Positions 33,218-45,553 of a stretch of 64,000 bases of DNA are shown here, in pieces. The translations under genes were made by a program, and so were the position numbers. How positions within the stretch are numbered: the stretch's first letter is position 1; the number at the start of each line of letters is the position of its first letter. Source of the DNA: Spirodela intermedia (taxonomy: Eukaryota; Streptophyta; Magnoliopsida; Alismatales; Araceae); contig LR746277.1 of assembly GCA_902729315.2 (NCBI GenBank), forward strand, positions 2,795,001-2,859,000, in the 5' to 3' direction. A model generated the notes under the pieces. It saw only the letters and a list, made by a program, of their open reading frames with translations, was not told the origin of the DNA and made no database searches.

Positions 33218-34514
33218 ACGTCCACAGCGAGAGGCCATTCCCTTCTCCACTAGCCTGAGCCGCGATAGCAAGGTCCCGGCGGCGAACTCCCCCTACGCAG
33301 AGGTACGAGGCCTTCTTCTTTCGGCAGTCACCGGTGATTCATCTAGTTGCTCATACTTCTTCCGCCGCATGATTTCCGGAAAGGGGGGCCGTCGGGAATA
33401 GTGAACCTTTGACAAGGAAGGATCGCAGATTTATGTCTTGCAACTTTCTTTTAAGGGCAAGATTCGGGCCAACGTTGGTCAAAGCCCGGGTGGCCATTGG
33501 AGAATTCGAAGTGCCTCTTGGATCCTGAGGGAATTGCGAACGGCAGCCATAAACTCAGAAAGGAGAGAGACACAGGACTGAGAGGAGAGAGAGGAGATCG
33601 AGGAAGCGATTTTCGAATACTAACCTGAGGAAGAGAGTGAGAGCTAGAGAGTTACACAAAAAACAGGAGAATATGGCTCTTAGATTTTAAGACTTTAGAT
33701 CTGCATATAAACCAAAATTTGATCTTTACAAGGACTGGAGAGATTTTGACGAGCTATCGAATTCCTGTTCGCTTGAAGAGCGCGAGAAAAAGAATTCACA
33801 AAATTACGTTTCTACTTTTGCGTTCTCCATCTGCCCTTCTTGAGAAATATGATCATTGACTAGGCGAATAGAATTCCAAAGGAGCACAGCTACTTTTGCT
33901 AGACAAGCTGTATAAATTTCCAGTACTTTAGTCTTAAATATCCAATTATTAGACACCATTACGAAAGAATTGGGACCACCAGAGCGTCTTTCTTGGGCTG
34001 CAGGATGAACGCTCTCTCATTAGTGATTTATTTCCGATTTAAAAGGACTCATTTCCAGCGAAGAGTGTAGGGGAAACGCTATTGTTGACTTTTGGGAAAC
34101 AGTGTTTTCGTCAAATAAGCTAAATTATAATTAAAATACGCCGATGAATGACCGGATATTATCTTTCCTACAAATGGACAGCTCAAATCTCTCTTTATCT
34201 CTCTATGATAAGTTCATACCAAGAACCAGGCAGTGCCGGAAATTTCCTGCTCTTGGCCGGGCTTTATTTGACTCTCTCTTTCACTCTGTAATAGTGGGGC
34301 CAGGGAAGTCCCCAAATCAGGCGAAAACTTTGTTGACCGCCTCTGCTTCTAGCTCCCCTCCGGCACCGAACACAATGAAGAGGACCAAGACGGCCCTCCT
34401 CTCTGCAGCAACCACGGTCACTGGTCCGGTGGGCAGATGGCAGCAGGTGGGAGGTCCAATGGTGCCCAGCAATCCTGCTTCTGCCTGGGTCAAAAATGGG
34501 GACAGTGGAGGGCA
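33218..34514 (+). repeat. Segmental duplication block B, copy 2: CNL leader without its gene
   Basis: Aligns with 23756-24968, the region immediately upstream of CNL-B. Homology stops at 34514, equivalent to a point about 165 bp before the CNL-B start codon, and no NB-ARC or LRR sequence follows. It is therefore a promoter and leader copy whose receptor gene was lost or never copied. Confidence 0.8.
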
Positions 34515-37500
34515 ATTGGCATTCTGAAAAACTTTCCTGAAAAATTCGGCTGTTAAACAGCCATAAACTAATTTCTGAAGTTTAAGTCTCAACAAGGGTA
34601 GTTATTAGTGGCAGAGCTCGGACTTAGTTTAGCCTTTTTGGGAACGATCAAGTTCTGGAGGAAAATGATCTCTCAACGACCATAGCTGAAAGTTCGATGA
34701 ATGATCACGATTGATGTGGATGGTCCATCGTCTTTTGCTGACGAAGTCAAGACCTTCAATGAAAACACTCAAGGTTCTAGTTTGACTTCAGTTAAATCGA
34801 TCCATTCGGAATTTATTTACTATATTTGTGTGTTTAGACAAAGAGTTAGACGAAATGGAAGCAGAAGGCAAAAGAGCCAACAAAATTTATTGACTACTAT
34901 TTAATGCGTTGACAATCACTATTTCCACCTAACTCTTTGACCTTACTTTGGGGTCTACCGTGCACTAGTCAAGACATGTCATTAACCTTGAATTGGGACA
35001 CTATTTGACTTTCCCATTTGAACCTGTATATCATTTGTGTACTTATTTTATATATATGCATGTGCACAAATTTAGAAAGTGCAAACGTGGCGTGGTGAGA
35101 AAGGAGTTCAAGGAACGCTCTCCCTTTTCTTCAGTTCATTTCTTTCCCATATGCTGATCTCCATATATTCGAAGATGCATTTTTAGATGTGAATTCAGCG
35201 TCAAAAGAAGGGTCTCTAAAGTTATGTATATATTTAAGGTATCATTTAAGAAGATAATGTGATTTTATTTATGTTAATGTTCTGAAATTCGTAGAGTATA
35301 TCATCTATCGGTACACTATGTAACTTTCAGTGATTCAATGACCGCTTCTAATAATATTTTCGAATTTATTGTGCAATTTTGAAACTTTTGATCAAGCCTT
35401 ATGTAGAAAATGACATTCTACTTTGATATTGACCGAAAATAGGAAATTAACTAGGGCTTGCATTGGGCTTGGAGCCTCTCAAACCCAACTTGAGACAATA
35501 TTTTCTTCCAAATTACGGGTTCTGACACATAGATGAATATTAACAAAAATATATGCATGTTTGATATGATTGATTTTATACCAAATGGTTATTCTAATAA
35601 TATATATCACATAATGGTGTTACCATTTGAGGTTACTGAAGAGGATGGGATAATTTTAGGTGCTGCTGGGGTTTGGAAGGCTTCCTGGAAGGGGAGGGGA
35701 ATCTAACCATTAGGTAAAGGTGGCAATGTTGTCTCTTTAGGGCTAGGATAGGGACCAACAATCAAGTTAATTTTTTTGTACTACTACTTACATGGACTAG
35801 TCAAACTCCACCATAGCTTCTACAAACATGTTGAATAAGGTAAATGCACTTTGATGTAGAAGGAAGAATAAGGTAAGTGCACTCTAATATAGAAGGAACA
35901 CAACTATAGTTTTATAGTGGTTCAGTTCTTAGCTTAATCTCCTGTTCTAGAGATCTCTTCCCAAAATTCTAGAACTCATTCGTTATACACATGGGTAAGT
36001 GTAGTTCTAGAACTTATTGTAATTAGTTGTAGAACTAAATACAATAGTGCAAGCTTCTCCTTGAAATATTAACTTCAAAACACTAATCACCCCAACTCTA
36101 GATACTTTTTAATGTCTTAACATTCTAGGTTAACAGCTGTAATATTATTATGTTTTAGCCATGATCCTCTATCATCAAGACAATAAATAAACAATGAAAG
36201 GTTACATATTCAACCATGATGATTTCAATCTAAAATTTAGACCTGGGATGGAAGTTTTCGTTCTTTCACGCAACAATTGATTCTAATCATTCTCTAAGTG
36301 GTAAATTTTCATGCTAAAAGGTTCTTATCTTCAATGAAAAGCTATGGTTTTTATGAAAGTAGATTTCTTCACTTTCATGGGCAACCAACAATTAAAATTT
36401 CAGCATTCATAGTCACTCCAATGGTTACTGAACATTTAGATAGTTGTTTGTAATTACTATAACGTCTCATATTTGGTTCTCTTTTTTTGTTACGCTTGGG
36501 ACATGGTTGGCCTTGAGAAGAAATAAATCAACTCTTTTAAATACTTCCTTTTTCTAGAACTACAAAATGGGAAATCCAGGCCCTTGGTTGCTATAATGTT
36601 TCACCTAATGGTATTGAGGTAGAATAATTTAATCATTTAAAAATATTAGAGAATAATAGTATACTACTGTGTAAAGACTATATTGGGGAATTAATGATAT
36701 AATATTTCCTCATTTTTTTAGCTTTGAATGATTTATTTTATATATCTCAGTTTTCATTAACTGGTTTATTCATAAAATTCGAAACAAGTGAATAGATGAG
36801 ATGTGGTTCTTCCATGCGTACCCCAATTCTCTATACTTTTCTACAAATGGGTCAACCTTCAAACATGGCATTGGCCTTATTTATATTTTGACGAGAGTTA
36901 ATGAGATTTCATTTAAATTAAAACTTTCATTGATCACTAAAATAAAAAGGAATTATTTAGCTGTCTTTCCAGATGTAGCTGACTAAAAAGTTATGCTTCT
37001 TACTTGAATGAGCAGTTGTCTCAAAGATAATTAAAATTCCTCTATTTTTCTGAAAAAAAGGTTAATCTTCATTTTTGGTGCACCGTTTAATTTGAAAACG
37101 TTTCCCATAATTAAATTGACTTTAAAAAATAACTGAAAGAAGTGACCATTTAGTGAAGAATTTTAGATTTGTGGTAGAAATATGTGACCTATTGAAGGAC
37201 TGGGGCTGATGAAGCCACAGCATATGAAAGAAGATTCAAGTGAATTTTAGGAAAAGTCTAGAAAATAGGTTAAGGGGATGCTCAAGAGCGAAAACCCGAA
37301 AAAAGACCCTAATGTGTGGTTTGAGGTGATGGAAGATAGGAAAGTTGTGACTTGTATGGGTGAGTTGTTCAGGCACCCATCCTTTCAAGTTTCTGAGATG
37401 ATGGAAGACGGTGAAGTATGAGCCAATCCATCCCTTAATAGACTTGTCGTCGAAAGATGGTTTTGACATTATTACAAGAGTGTGCTCCTTTCCCCTTGGC

Positions 37501-37918
37501 CTCATAAACACTCAAGAACACCCAAATAGAGTGGGCCTCTTAATGTGATTTTTTCTGTGCTCAGCTTTTGAATTGCACTTCATTGGATTTAATTTGTGTT
37601 TTTTCAAAAACTACACGTTTTTAGGAAAAGAGAGGAGTTGGAATTTTGTGTTCGAAATTATCTTTCGTATCTCTATTTGTATATTGATGTATCTATAACA
37701 TTTTTCAGCCCTACAAGTTCTAACCTCTCATGTTCTCAATGATAATATTTATTTTATTCTATTGATCTCATATCTGAAAAGAACTCATTTACGGATTTAC
37801 TACTTTGGTTCTGGATTACAAAAGGTGTAGACATTAAGAAGTTCTTGGAGCGCAGTACCATACAGATATTGATCTAGATCCTTCCCTTTATTGTCATGTA
37901 TGTTTATCTTAAAATGGC
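34515..37918. other. AT-rich intergenic stretch, no gene seen
   Basis: No recognisable coding or terminal-repeat structure. At 35870-36060 'tatagtggttcagttcttag' faintly resembles the promoter part of Ty1/copia LTRs. Short frames at 34701-34904, 36801-36986 and 37236-37511 (minus) have no recognisable product. Confidence 0.45.
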
Positions 37919-38620
37919 TATTATGATTTACATAAGAGAAGGGAGAAAGAGGGATATCCTCTGTCTCGAAGGATAAGGGAGGAGCGGCCGACTCAATTTT
38001 CTTATTACCAATTAAGAAACATTTTATAAGGTGTGAATCCTACAGGGCACTTATAATTGTCCATCTTAGACAGCAAAGGAAATAAGACAAAAGATAAAAC
38101 ATTATTGATAAAGATGAAGATGTTGTTGGTAAACATGAACACAGCAAAAGAAATAAGACAACACGTAGTGGGATAAGGATGTGTCAGGGTGATTTTCCAT
38201 TCTCTCAAAAGTGCTGATGCAGATAAAATCATCGAGAATGGACCTAGATACTCCAGCTGTGGGGCTTGACGCAGATAAAAATGTCACCAATGGATCTAAA
38301 GATGCTACTTATGAGGTTGAATATACTAATAGTTGACTTAGGATAGGACTGATGAAAGGAGAAGCCTTAAATTGATAAAAAGAGAACCCACTAAGTGATG
38401 GGAGGATAATATCTGTACAAACGAAAAGATTATAATACGCTTATAAGTGGTGCAAGAAAAATGTAACAATGGAACTCTAGCAGAGGGAACCTACTCTAAT
38501 ACCATATTACAACCTACATAAGAGGGGAGAAAGAGGGATCCTGAAGGATAGACTAGATTGTAATAATACTAGAACTATTCCTTTTTTCTTGATCTATTTT
38601 TCAACATCTGTCTCACTTGA
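37919..38620 (-). mobile_element. Possible short non-autonomous LTR element (TRIM-like)
   Basis: 'cctacataagaggggagaaagaggga' type sequence occurs twice, at about 37925-37960 and 38510-38545. Just left of the second copy the minus strand reads TGGTATTAGAGTAGG (plus 38487-38501), which resembles an initiator-Met primer-binding site directly after an LTR end. The ~550 bp between is non-coding. The outer ends and target duplication are not defined, so this is tentative. It lies immediately upstream of CNL-C. Confidence 0.35.
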
Positions 38621-38724
38621 ATAGAATATTCAAATAAATATCTTCTATTGTAAATTGTAAACATGACATTTATTTTTGTATATTTTACAGAGAAAATCAT
38701 CCACGGGTAAGTGGGAAATCAATA

Positions 38725-41526
38725 ATGGCAGAGACCCTGATTTTGATCTTGACTGAAAAGATTGCCTCAGCATTAGCGGACCAATTAGAAAAGCAGTTCG
38801 ACTCTCTGTATGGGTTACAGCAGGAGCTATTGACACAGGTTCGTGGCCGAATGAGTCAAATTAAGATGGAGTTCGAGGTCATAAAAGGTTTCCTTATCTA
38901 CATAGGTACAAGGAAGGAGAACAACGAGATACTGGACGCCTGGGTGAAGGAAGTAAGAGAGTTGGCATTTGAAGCTGAGACTATTATGGACCATTACACT
39001 TACATTTGGGCAGACCAACGGCACTCTTCAAATGTTAGCCGATGGTACCATATTAATAATCAGCTTCAAGAAATCTCGAACAGGCTTCATCGACTTGGCG
39101 AAATGAAACAACAATATGATATCAAAACAACAAAAGGTAGTCAATCAAAGATTGCTATCGAGAGGCACCAAGATTTAACCAGATCATCCCGTGTCATTGA
39201 CGAGGAAACTATCTTAGGCACCGAAGAATACGAAAAAGACCTAAAGAGTTGGTTAAAAGGCGGACAAACTGATGTCGCACACTCCAAACGCATTTTAATA
39301 TCAGTCAGTGGACCTGTTGGTATCGGGAAGACAACTCTAGTGTCCAAGGTTTATAGGAGCACAATGATAAGGGAATCCTTTGGCTGTCGTGCATGGGTCA
39401 ATGTCTCGCGTACTTACAAAGTTGAGGATCTGCATCGAAGAATAGTGAGAGAACTTTTCAAAGGACAAAAAGGAGAGATACCTCAGCGTCTTGATACCAT
39501 GGATTCCACAGAATTGAAGAAAATCCTTGATGAGTTTTTAGGAAACATGAGGTACCTGATCGTCCTAGACGACATGAGGGACCAAAATGTTTGGAAAGAG
39601 AAACTAGAAAATTTTATCCCAGACAATAATTGCGGAAGTCGAATTATAATGACGACTCAAAGTGTTCATGTGGCCTCGCTAGCAGGTGAAGATCGCATCA
39701 TGCAAGTAAAAAAGCTTGGCGAACAAGACGCGCTCTATCTCTTCTGTAGAAAGGCCTTCCAGAGACATGACACTGAAGAATGCCCTACTGAGTTAATGGA
39801 ACAAGCGAGGAATATTTCGAAAATGTGCGATGGGCTGCCGTTGGCTGTAGTGTCCATGGGAAACTATTTGTCCCTGAGGGAGAAGACAATCTTGGAATGG
39901 AAAAAACTCGAGGAGGATTTAAATTGGATCCTTAATAATAACGTCGATTTTGATTTGATGAAGAGCGTCTTGAAATTGTCCTTCGACAGCCTCCCAGGGT
40001 ACTTAAAAACGTGCTTCTTATATTGTGGTATTTTTCCTGATAGTCACCTTATCAAGAGGAAGAGGTTAATTAGGTTGTGGATAGCTGAAGGCTTTATTCA
40101 GGACCGGGGCAGACGGACTGCTGAGGACGTTGCGGAGGACAATCTTCATGAACTCATTAAGCGGAATATGCTTGAAGTCCAGGATACGAATGACTCTGGG
40201 AGGGTGAGGACCTGTAAGATAAGTGCAATAATGCGACAACTTATTATCTCAAAATCTGAACAGGAGGATTTTTATGTCGTTTTTGAGGATGCGGAAAAAA
40301 GTTATGAAGGCAATGCGCGGCGTTTCTCGGTGAAGTCTTCGAACAACAGTATTCCCTTTGGCATAAGTTCTATTCAGAACCTTAGATCTTGGATACACTT
40401 CGGCACTGGTGAACCCCCTCTTCAGTCCGGCTTCAAATTATTACGGGTTTTGGACTTGCAAGGCGTTCCGCTTATTAAAGGTCTTCCGAAGGAAATATTT
40501 AATCTATTCAATCTCCATTACTTGGGCCTAAGGAATACATCGATCAAAAGGCTCTCCACTTCAATAAAGAGGCTTGTCAATTTACAAACTCTAGATCTTG
40601 CTTTCACTAATATCAAAGAGTTGCCAGATGGTATCGTAAAGCTCCGAAGGTTGCGACACTTGTTCGTATATAAGATTGTTGATCGTACGTATCAAAGTTT
40701 CTGTTATTTCCTTGGATTCCCAGCTCTACGAGGAATATGCGATTTGAAGGAACTACATACGCTACAAAGTGTAGAAGTAAGCAAGGATATCCTCAGAAAT
40801 CTGAAGAAGATGTCTCAACTGCGATCCTTCAGAATAATGAAGGTCAGAGCTGAGCACTATTCAGACTTATCTAAAGCCATCGAGACGATGGTGAATCTTC
40901 GCAGACTAGATATTGTGGGTGCAAAGAGTGACGAAGCTCTAGACATGACATGCGAAATTGTCCCTCCCCAGTCCCTGGAGAAACTCACATTTCGAGCAAA
41001 ATTGATGACGCTACCAACGTGGATCAGCTCTCTTAGGAATCTTGCTTGGGTTCGGCTGTGTTGGTGTAGTCTGCCACCCGAACAGGACTTCCTTCCTTCA
41101 CTCGGTGGATTACATAGCTTGGTGTTCCTTCTACTTATTAATGCACACAACGGCTCCGAGTTATCCTTCAAAAATGGATCGTTTCTCCGACTGAAGGATC
41201 TACGTATAGTGGACATGAAGAATCTGAAGGAAATTAAAGTGGAGAGTGGAGCCCTAAATGAGCTGCGCCATCTCAATTTGGTGCGGTGTGAAGGACTGAC
41301 AAATGCTCCCAAAGGAATCCTGAGTCTCAAAAATCTTGAGAATGTACACTTGGAGAACATGAAAAGGGAATTTGTGGATCAACTATGGCAAACAGAATCT
41401 GATAACCACCCGATGCTTAGAGCTGTAAATATAGTTCGACAAGATTCCAAATGGGAGCTTAAATCTCTCGGAAAGTTCCGCTCCAACCTGATGGGGTATG
41501 ATGATCAAAATCGAGAGAACAGCTAG
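38725..41526 (+). CDS. CC-NBS-LRR disease resistance protein, RPM1-like (CNL-C)
   Basis: Predicted intracellular immune receptor of 933 residues, single exon, intact. Closest in the window to CNL-B (shared G-T-R-K-E-N in the coiled coil, K-T-T-K-G in the linker, similar LRRs). Coiled coil 1-135 with E-T-I-M-D at 85-89. NB-ARC: P-loop G-P-V-G-I-G-K-T-T 196-204, kinase-2 L-I-V-L-D-D-M-R 278-285 (usual V-W replaced), G-S-R-I-I-M-T-T-Q 304-312, G-L-P-L 370-373, C-F-L-Y-C-G-I-F-P 430-438. The MHD motif is I-S-A (499-501; codons 40219-40227). LRRs span about 540-880, then a tail of about 35 residues. A clear acceptor-like tatttttgtatattttacag ends at 38690, 34 bp before the ATG, so a leader intron is likely. 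The start ATG at 38725 matches family N-termini. More AT-rich than CNL-B. Both nucleotide-sensing motifs deviate, so normal on/off switching is doubtful. Confidence 0.94.
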   Translation: MAETLILILTEKIASALADQLEKQFDSLYGLQQELLTQVRGRMSQIKMEFEVIKGFLIYIGTRKENNEILDAWVKEVRELAFEAETIMDHYTYIWADQRHSSNVSRWYHINNQLQEISNRLHRLGEMKQQYDIKTTKGSQSKIAIERHQDLTRSSRVIDEETILGTEEYEKDLKSWLKGGQTDVAHSKRILISVSGPVGIGKTTLVSKVYRSTMIRESFGCRAWVNVSRTYKVEDLHRRIVRELFKGQKGEIPQRLDTMDSTELKKILDEFLGNMRYLIVLDDMRDQNVWKEKLENFIPDNNCGSRIIMTTQSVHVASLAGEDRIMQVKKLGEQDALYLFCRKAFQRHDTEECPTELMEQARNISKMCDGLPLAVVSMGNYLSLREKTILEWKKLEEDLNWILNNNVDFDLMKSVLKLSFDSLPGYLKTCFLYCGIFPDSHLIKRKRLIRLWIAEGFIQDRGRRTAEDVAEDNLHELIKRNMLEVQDTNDSGRVRTCKISAIMRQLIISKSEQEDFYVVFEDAEKSYEGNARRFSVKSSNNSIPFGISSIQNLRSWIHFGTGEPPLQSGFKLLRVLDLQGVPLIKGLPKEIFNLFNLHYLGLRNTSIKRLSTSIKRLVNLQTLDLAFTNIKELPDGIVKLRRLRHLFVYKIVDRTYQSFCYFLGFPALRGICDLKELHTLQSVEVSKDILRNLKKMSQLRSFRIMKVRAEHYSDLSKAIETMVNLRRLDIVGAKSDEALDMTCEIVPPQSLEKLTFRAKLMTLPTWISSLRNLAWVRLCWCSLPPEQDFLPSLGGLHSLVFLLLINAHNGSELSFKNGSFLRLKDLRIVDMKNLKEIKVESGALNELRHLNLVRCEGLTNAPKGILSLKNLENVHLENMKREFVDQLWQTESDNHPMLRAVNIVRQDSKWELKSLGKFRSNLMGYDDQNRENS

Positions 41527-44500
41527 ACAAGAGATAAGAGTGGTACACGTCATCTTTTCCCTTCCACCACCTATTTCAAAATTTTAAGTTACAAAAATGA
41601 AAACGAAAAACAGAGCATATCATAGCCATGAATCATGTTGCCGCATAGGTTTTTCCAAAAGTTCTAATTGTGCATGGCTCTTATAGGTTCTATACCCTTA
41701 GTCACAATTCATTTATTGTTGGTGTTGTAGTTGATGTCAATGTGGAGTATTGAATTTTCTCAGTATTTAGAAGGTTGGCTGCTCCACTGATTATCCATCA
41801 AATTATATCAAATTTATGTTATACTTTCTGACACAAAATTCATTTACTCACATCTTTTCTTGCAGAATTCCATTTCGTAATGGGTGAAATGAATGATTTT
41901 AAGTTCCAATCTTCTTTCAGATGCTCTGGATCACTTGAGAAATGTATTTTGTTACAGTTTTTATTGAATATTTTCTATTACTACATTTGATGATTTGGTA
42001 CTGAAACTTGACTATTTGCTTTATCATCTCATTTACCACTATTTCTTCATATGTAATTGGACATGTCACATACATTGTATACTACGGTAAACATCAAGCT
42101 TAAGTGCCTACAACATAAGGTAGTTGTCTTTCAAGTATGACAAATGAACACAGCTATGATGGAGTAAAAAAGTTGGGGAAAACTTTTTCCTTATATATTG
42201 TCTTATTTAAAATTAAAATTTAAGAAATTTAAGAATTAATAATTAAAATTGATAACTATTTATTTATTTGCATATAACATTGTAATTAAATTATAAAATA
42301 GATATAATAAAACAATAATAAAGAATAGTAAATAGATAAATCAATCTTACTTTAACTCTTTGCAAGTAAGAGAAGCATAAATAACTCTAGAAGTTTTTTA
42401 TTCTCATAAATATTTTCCATTTAATTATGTATCCTTCACTAGTTCTCATAATTTGGATGATACTATTACTTGTAGGCTATGTTTGGTTGCAACAATTTGG
42501 TATTATTTTATGTACGTAATGCACTACAAACAAGTAGAATGCAATGTTAAAGAGTCAAGGTGTCCCTCATTCTAGCCAACATCTTAAAAGATGAAAAAAG
42601 GAAAATTGAGTTCATGATGTACTAAAGAGTCAAGGCGTCCCTCATTTTAGCCAACATTAAAAATATAATGGATGCAACACCTCAGCTTTTAAATTCATGA
42701 AATCAATCATAAAAAATTATATAACCACAACTAATTAATTTTACATTTAATAGAAATATCTAGTAATTAAAATTGTAGTTACGGATGTCAAGGATTAATC
42801 TCAAGTTTCTATATAAGGGTAAATTGATTTCTAATTTATACTAAGATTTTATAAATAATTTTTAATTTTTCATTTTTATTGAACTTAATATAATTAGAAT
42901 ATTAAGAAAACATATACTTGAGTTATAAATCTTTTTATAGTGGGTTGGCCAAAACCATTTAGCTTACATCTACTTTTGTGATTGTAATCTCAATTTCACT
43001 ATGATAGTTCCTAGAGTTGATAAACTCAAATTGGAGGTTAAATGTGTCGTCATGAAGCAACTAAGTTCATGTAAATAATATTTATAAAATCTCACTCCTC
43101 TATTTAGAATAAGTAAGGATTGATCCTCAAGGAGCATGGGTCATGAGAGTAAGATTTCTACTTATTTTATTTCATATACATATATGTATATATATATATA
43201 TACTTAAGATTGTGAAGAATAGAATTAAATCTAAAAAGGATGAAGATAAGAGAAATGAAAAGTGTGGCAAAAGAAAGAGAATAGATTTAACATAATGAAA
43301 TGATAGAACAAATGATAAACCTAATTTGAATTAAAAGTTAATTTATCCATAGAGAGGATTACAAAGATGTCCCAAATCTAGATCTTGCACAAATCTCATT
43401 ATGCGTTAGTCCTAGGCCAAGTGATGCTTGATCTGTGATGATTTTGATGTGTTCCAAGTAATCTCTTCTCCACGATGATCTTAAACATGAAAATGACATT
43501 AACCAGGCCTTGATTTTCTTCTTGTTTCCTTCAACTAGTCTTTGCTAGAGAGAGCCAAAAAGTGCCCTTTTAAGAAGGGGGCAAGATGTCTTAATCTTCT
43601 TGAGAATTAGGCCCCTTTAGTAGACGATTATGATTAATAACCGACTCTCTTAGTAGATGGCCTAGATCACTCTATGAGGACAATGCTCTAATCTTTCTCT
43701 TAATCTTATCTTAAGACACCCTAAGATGGGCACCTAGATCTCATCTCTCAATATCTCTTTTAAGTCCAAATGGGCTAGGCCAAGATGACACCCTCTCTTG
43801 GGCCCATAAATATATTAGGCCAGACCTCTTCATAAGACTTGACTTTTCATTGGGCTAAAGGCTTGGACGTCTTTCATTACTTTCAAATCATAATAAGAGC
43901 TCACCTAAGTTTTTGTAATCAAATAATTATTAAAAAGAATGTGAGAGAATCACCACTTAACTTCATAAAAGTCAGGTGAGGTTAGTCTCATAATATAAAT
44001 AAAATAAATAAAATAATATACTAGCACTTAAATGATAAAATATTATGAATGTCATAATGAATTGGTAATACATGTATAATTGTATTACCTACCCATTAAT
44101 TAGCATCTATATATAAGATATTAATACATAGAAGTAACAACTAATTTATAATTATCAATAGTACACATAATTTTCATTAAAATAGTAATTAATGATATAA
44201 TAGAGCTCCTTTAACATGTAATCGCCACTAAAACCCTAGATTCTAGATGTCCAAAATGAATGTTGTTGCACCACACCAGTAATGTATTGGCAATTAATCA
44301 CTTACATATTAGGAATATGAATAAGTTCACATAAAGCTAAAAATCAAAGAATATGTTGATGTGACTCCTCATTAACTAACCCACAAAATTCAAGAAACAT
44401 TTGTAGAGTGCTATGACAAATATCAAAATGAACATTTGACAAAATAGGAGGTCTAACCTACAAAGTAAGTCTATATAAATCAGATGTATAATAATCATGC

Positions 44501-45037
44501 ATAGGTTTATAACGTTAAGTATTTTCAACATTCTCACTCTCTTATGCTCGATAATTCATCCTAGATGATTCTACATTTATACAAGATGATTTTCTCCTTT
44601 TTTTGCTACTAGAGTCTCTAATATGGGTGGTAAATTTTATTTTTCTTGTGCCCCTAAATTCTTAGATTGGTTGGGAGCTGAATTTTCTAAATTTGGTTGC
44701 AAGTTGCATTTATTGTTCATAACTCAAGCTTTCAGAATTTAAATTTAGCAATGATCATGACATGAAGATATGGTTCTAATAAATATGTCAAAGATAAGTA
44801 TAGAATCAATGTAAAATTTAAAATGTTCATTATCTTTTTCTAATATTTTCTAAAGATCTAAAATTATAATGTATGAAATAATTGTAAATAGAAATCAAAT
44901 GAGCCTAATAAACTTTCTACTTTTTTTAAATACTATTTAAGTGAAAATAATAATAAAATTAAAGCTATAATAATTATTAAAAAAATCACTAAAGTATGAA
45001 AAACTAAAACAGTTAACACTGATTAAAAAAAGATCTC
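41527..45037. other. AT-rich intergenic, retrotransposon debris, no gene seen
   Basis: 3' region of CNL-C followed by very AT-rich sequence. A ~35-bp direct repeat (aagagtcaaggtgtccctc and following bases) occurs at about 42549-42583 and 42625-42659. A (TA)n run lies at 43181-43203. 43070-43150 ('ctcaaggagcatggg') and the leader sequence up to 45037 fit the non-coding internal part of the element whose primer site is at 45038-45056, but no coding remnant is found. Confidence 0.5.
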
Positions 45038-45553
45038 GCCGACAATGACGCCAAAAATATGATGTGCACTTGTCGTTGTGTTTAAATGTCCATTACCTAA
45101 TAATATTTACAACTAAGACTTAATAAAATATTAGTATAGAAGTAAATCTTAGGTTGAGAGATTGATTAATCCATCATGAAAACTAATTTAATTTATATAT
45201 AAAGTGATTTTAATATTTTATCAATATTTAATAGAAATAATAAAATAGAAGGGTTAGGTGAGAAGAATAAAGAAAGGGAAATATAGAAAGTAAAGAGAAA
45301 AAGAGAGAGAGAGAAGAGAGAGAGAAGAGAAAGAGAGCTCTCATGAAGGACAAGAGAAGAGATTTCGCTTGAAAGAAAGAGAAGGAGAGAGGAGGAAATC
45401 TCACATGAGATGAAGAGAGAGAAAGGTCTCAAGAGAGAGAGAGGGAGATTGATCGAGAGAGATAAAGAGAAGGAGATCGATTAAGAGAGAGGGAGAGAAA
45501 GGGAGAGATCTCATTAGAGATGGAGAAAGAAAAAGAAATCTCACAAGAGAGGG
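45038..45553 (-). mobile_element. Partial LTR next to an Asp-tRNA-type primer site (Tat/Athila-like), with GA-rich tract
   Basis: The minus strand at 45038-45056 reads TGGCGTCATTGTCGGCGAG, a decayed match to the TGGCGCCGTTGCCGGGGA primer site complementary to Asp tRNA that marks Tat/Athila gypsy elements. The bases to the right, from TGATGTGCAC at about 45061, would be the 5' LTR in minus orientation. From 45230 to 45553 it becomes an almost pure A/G tract with (GA)n runs. The solo LTR R2 then interrupts it. The far end of this LTR, beyond 47198, is not identified. Confidence 0.5.
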
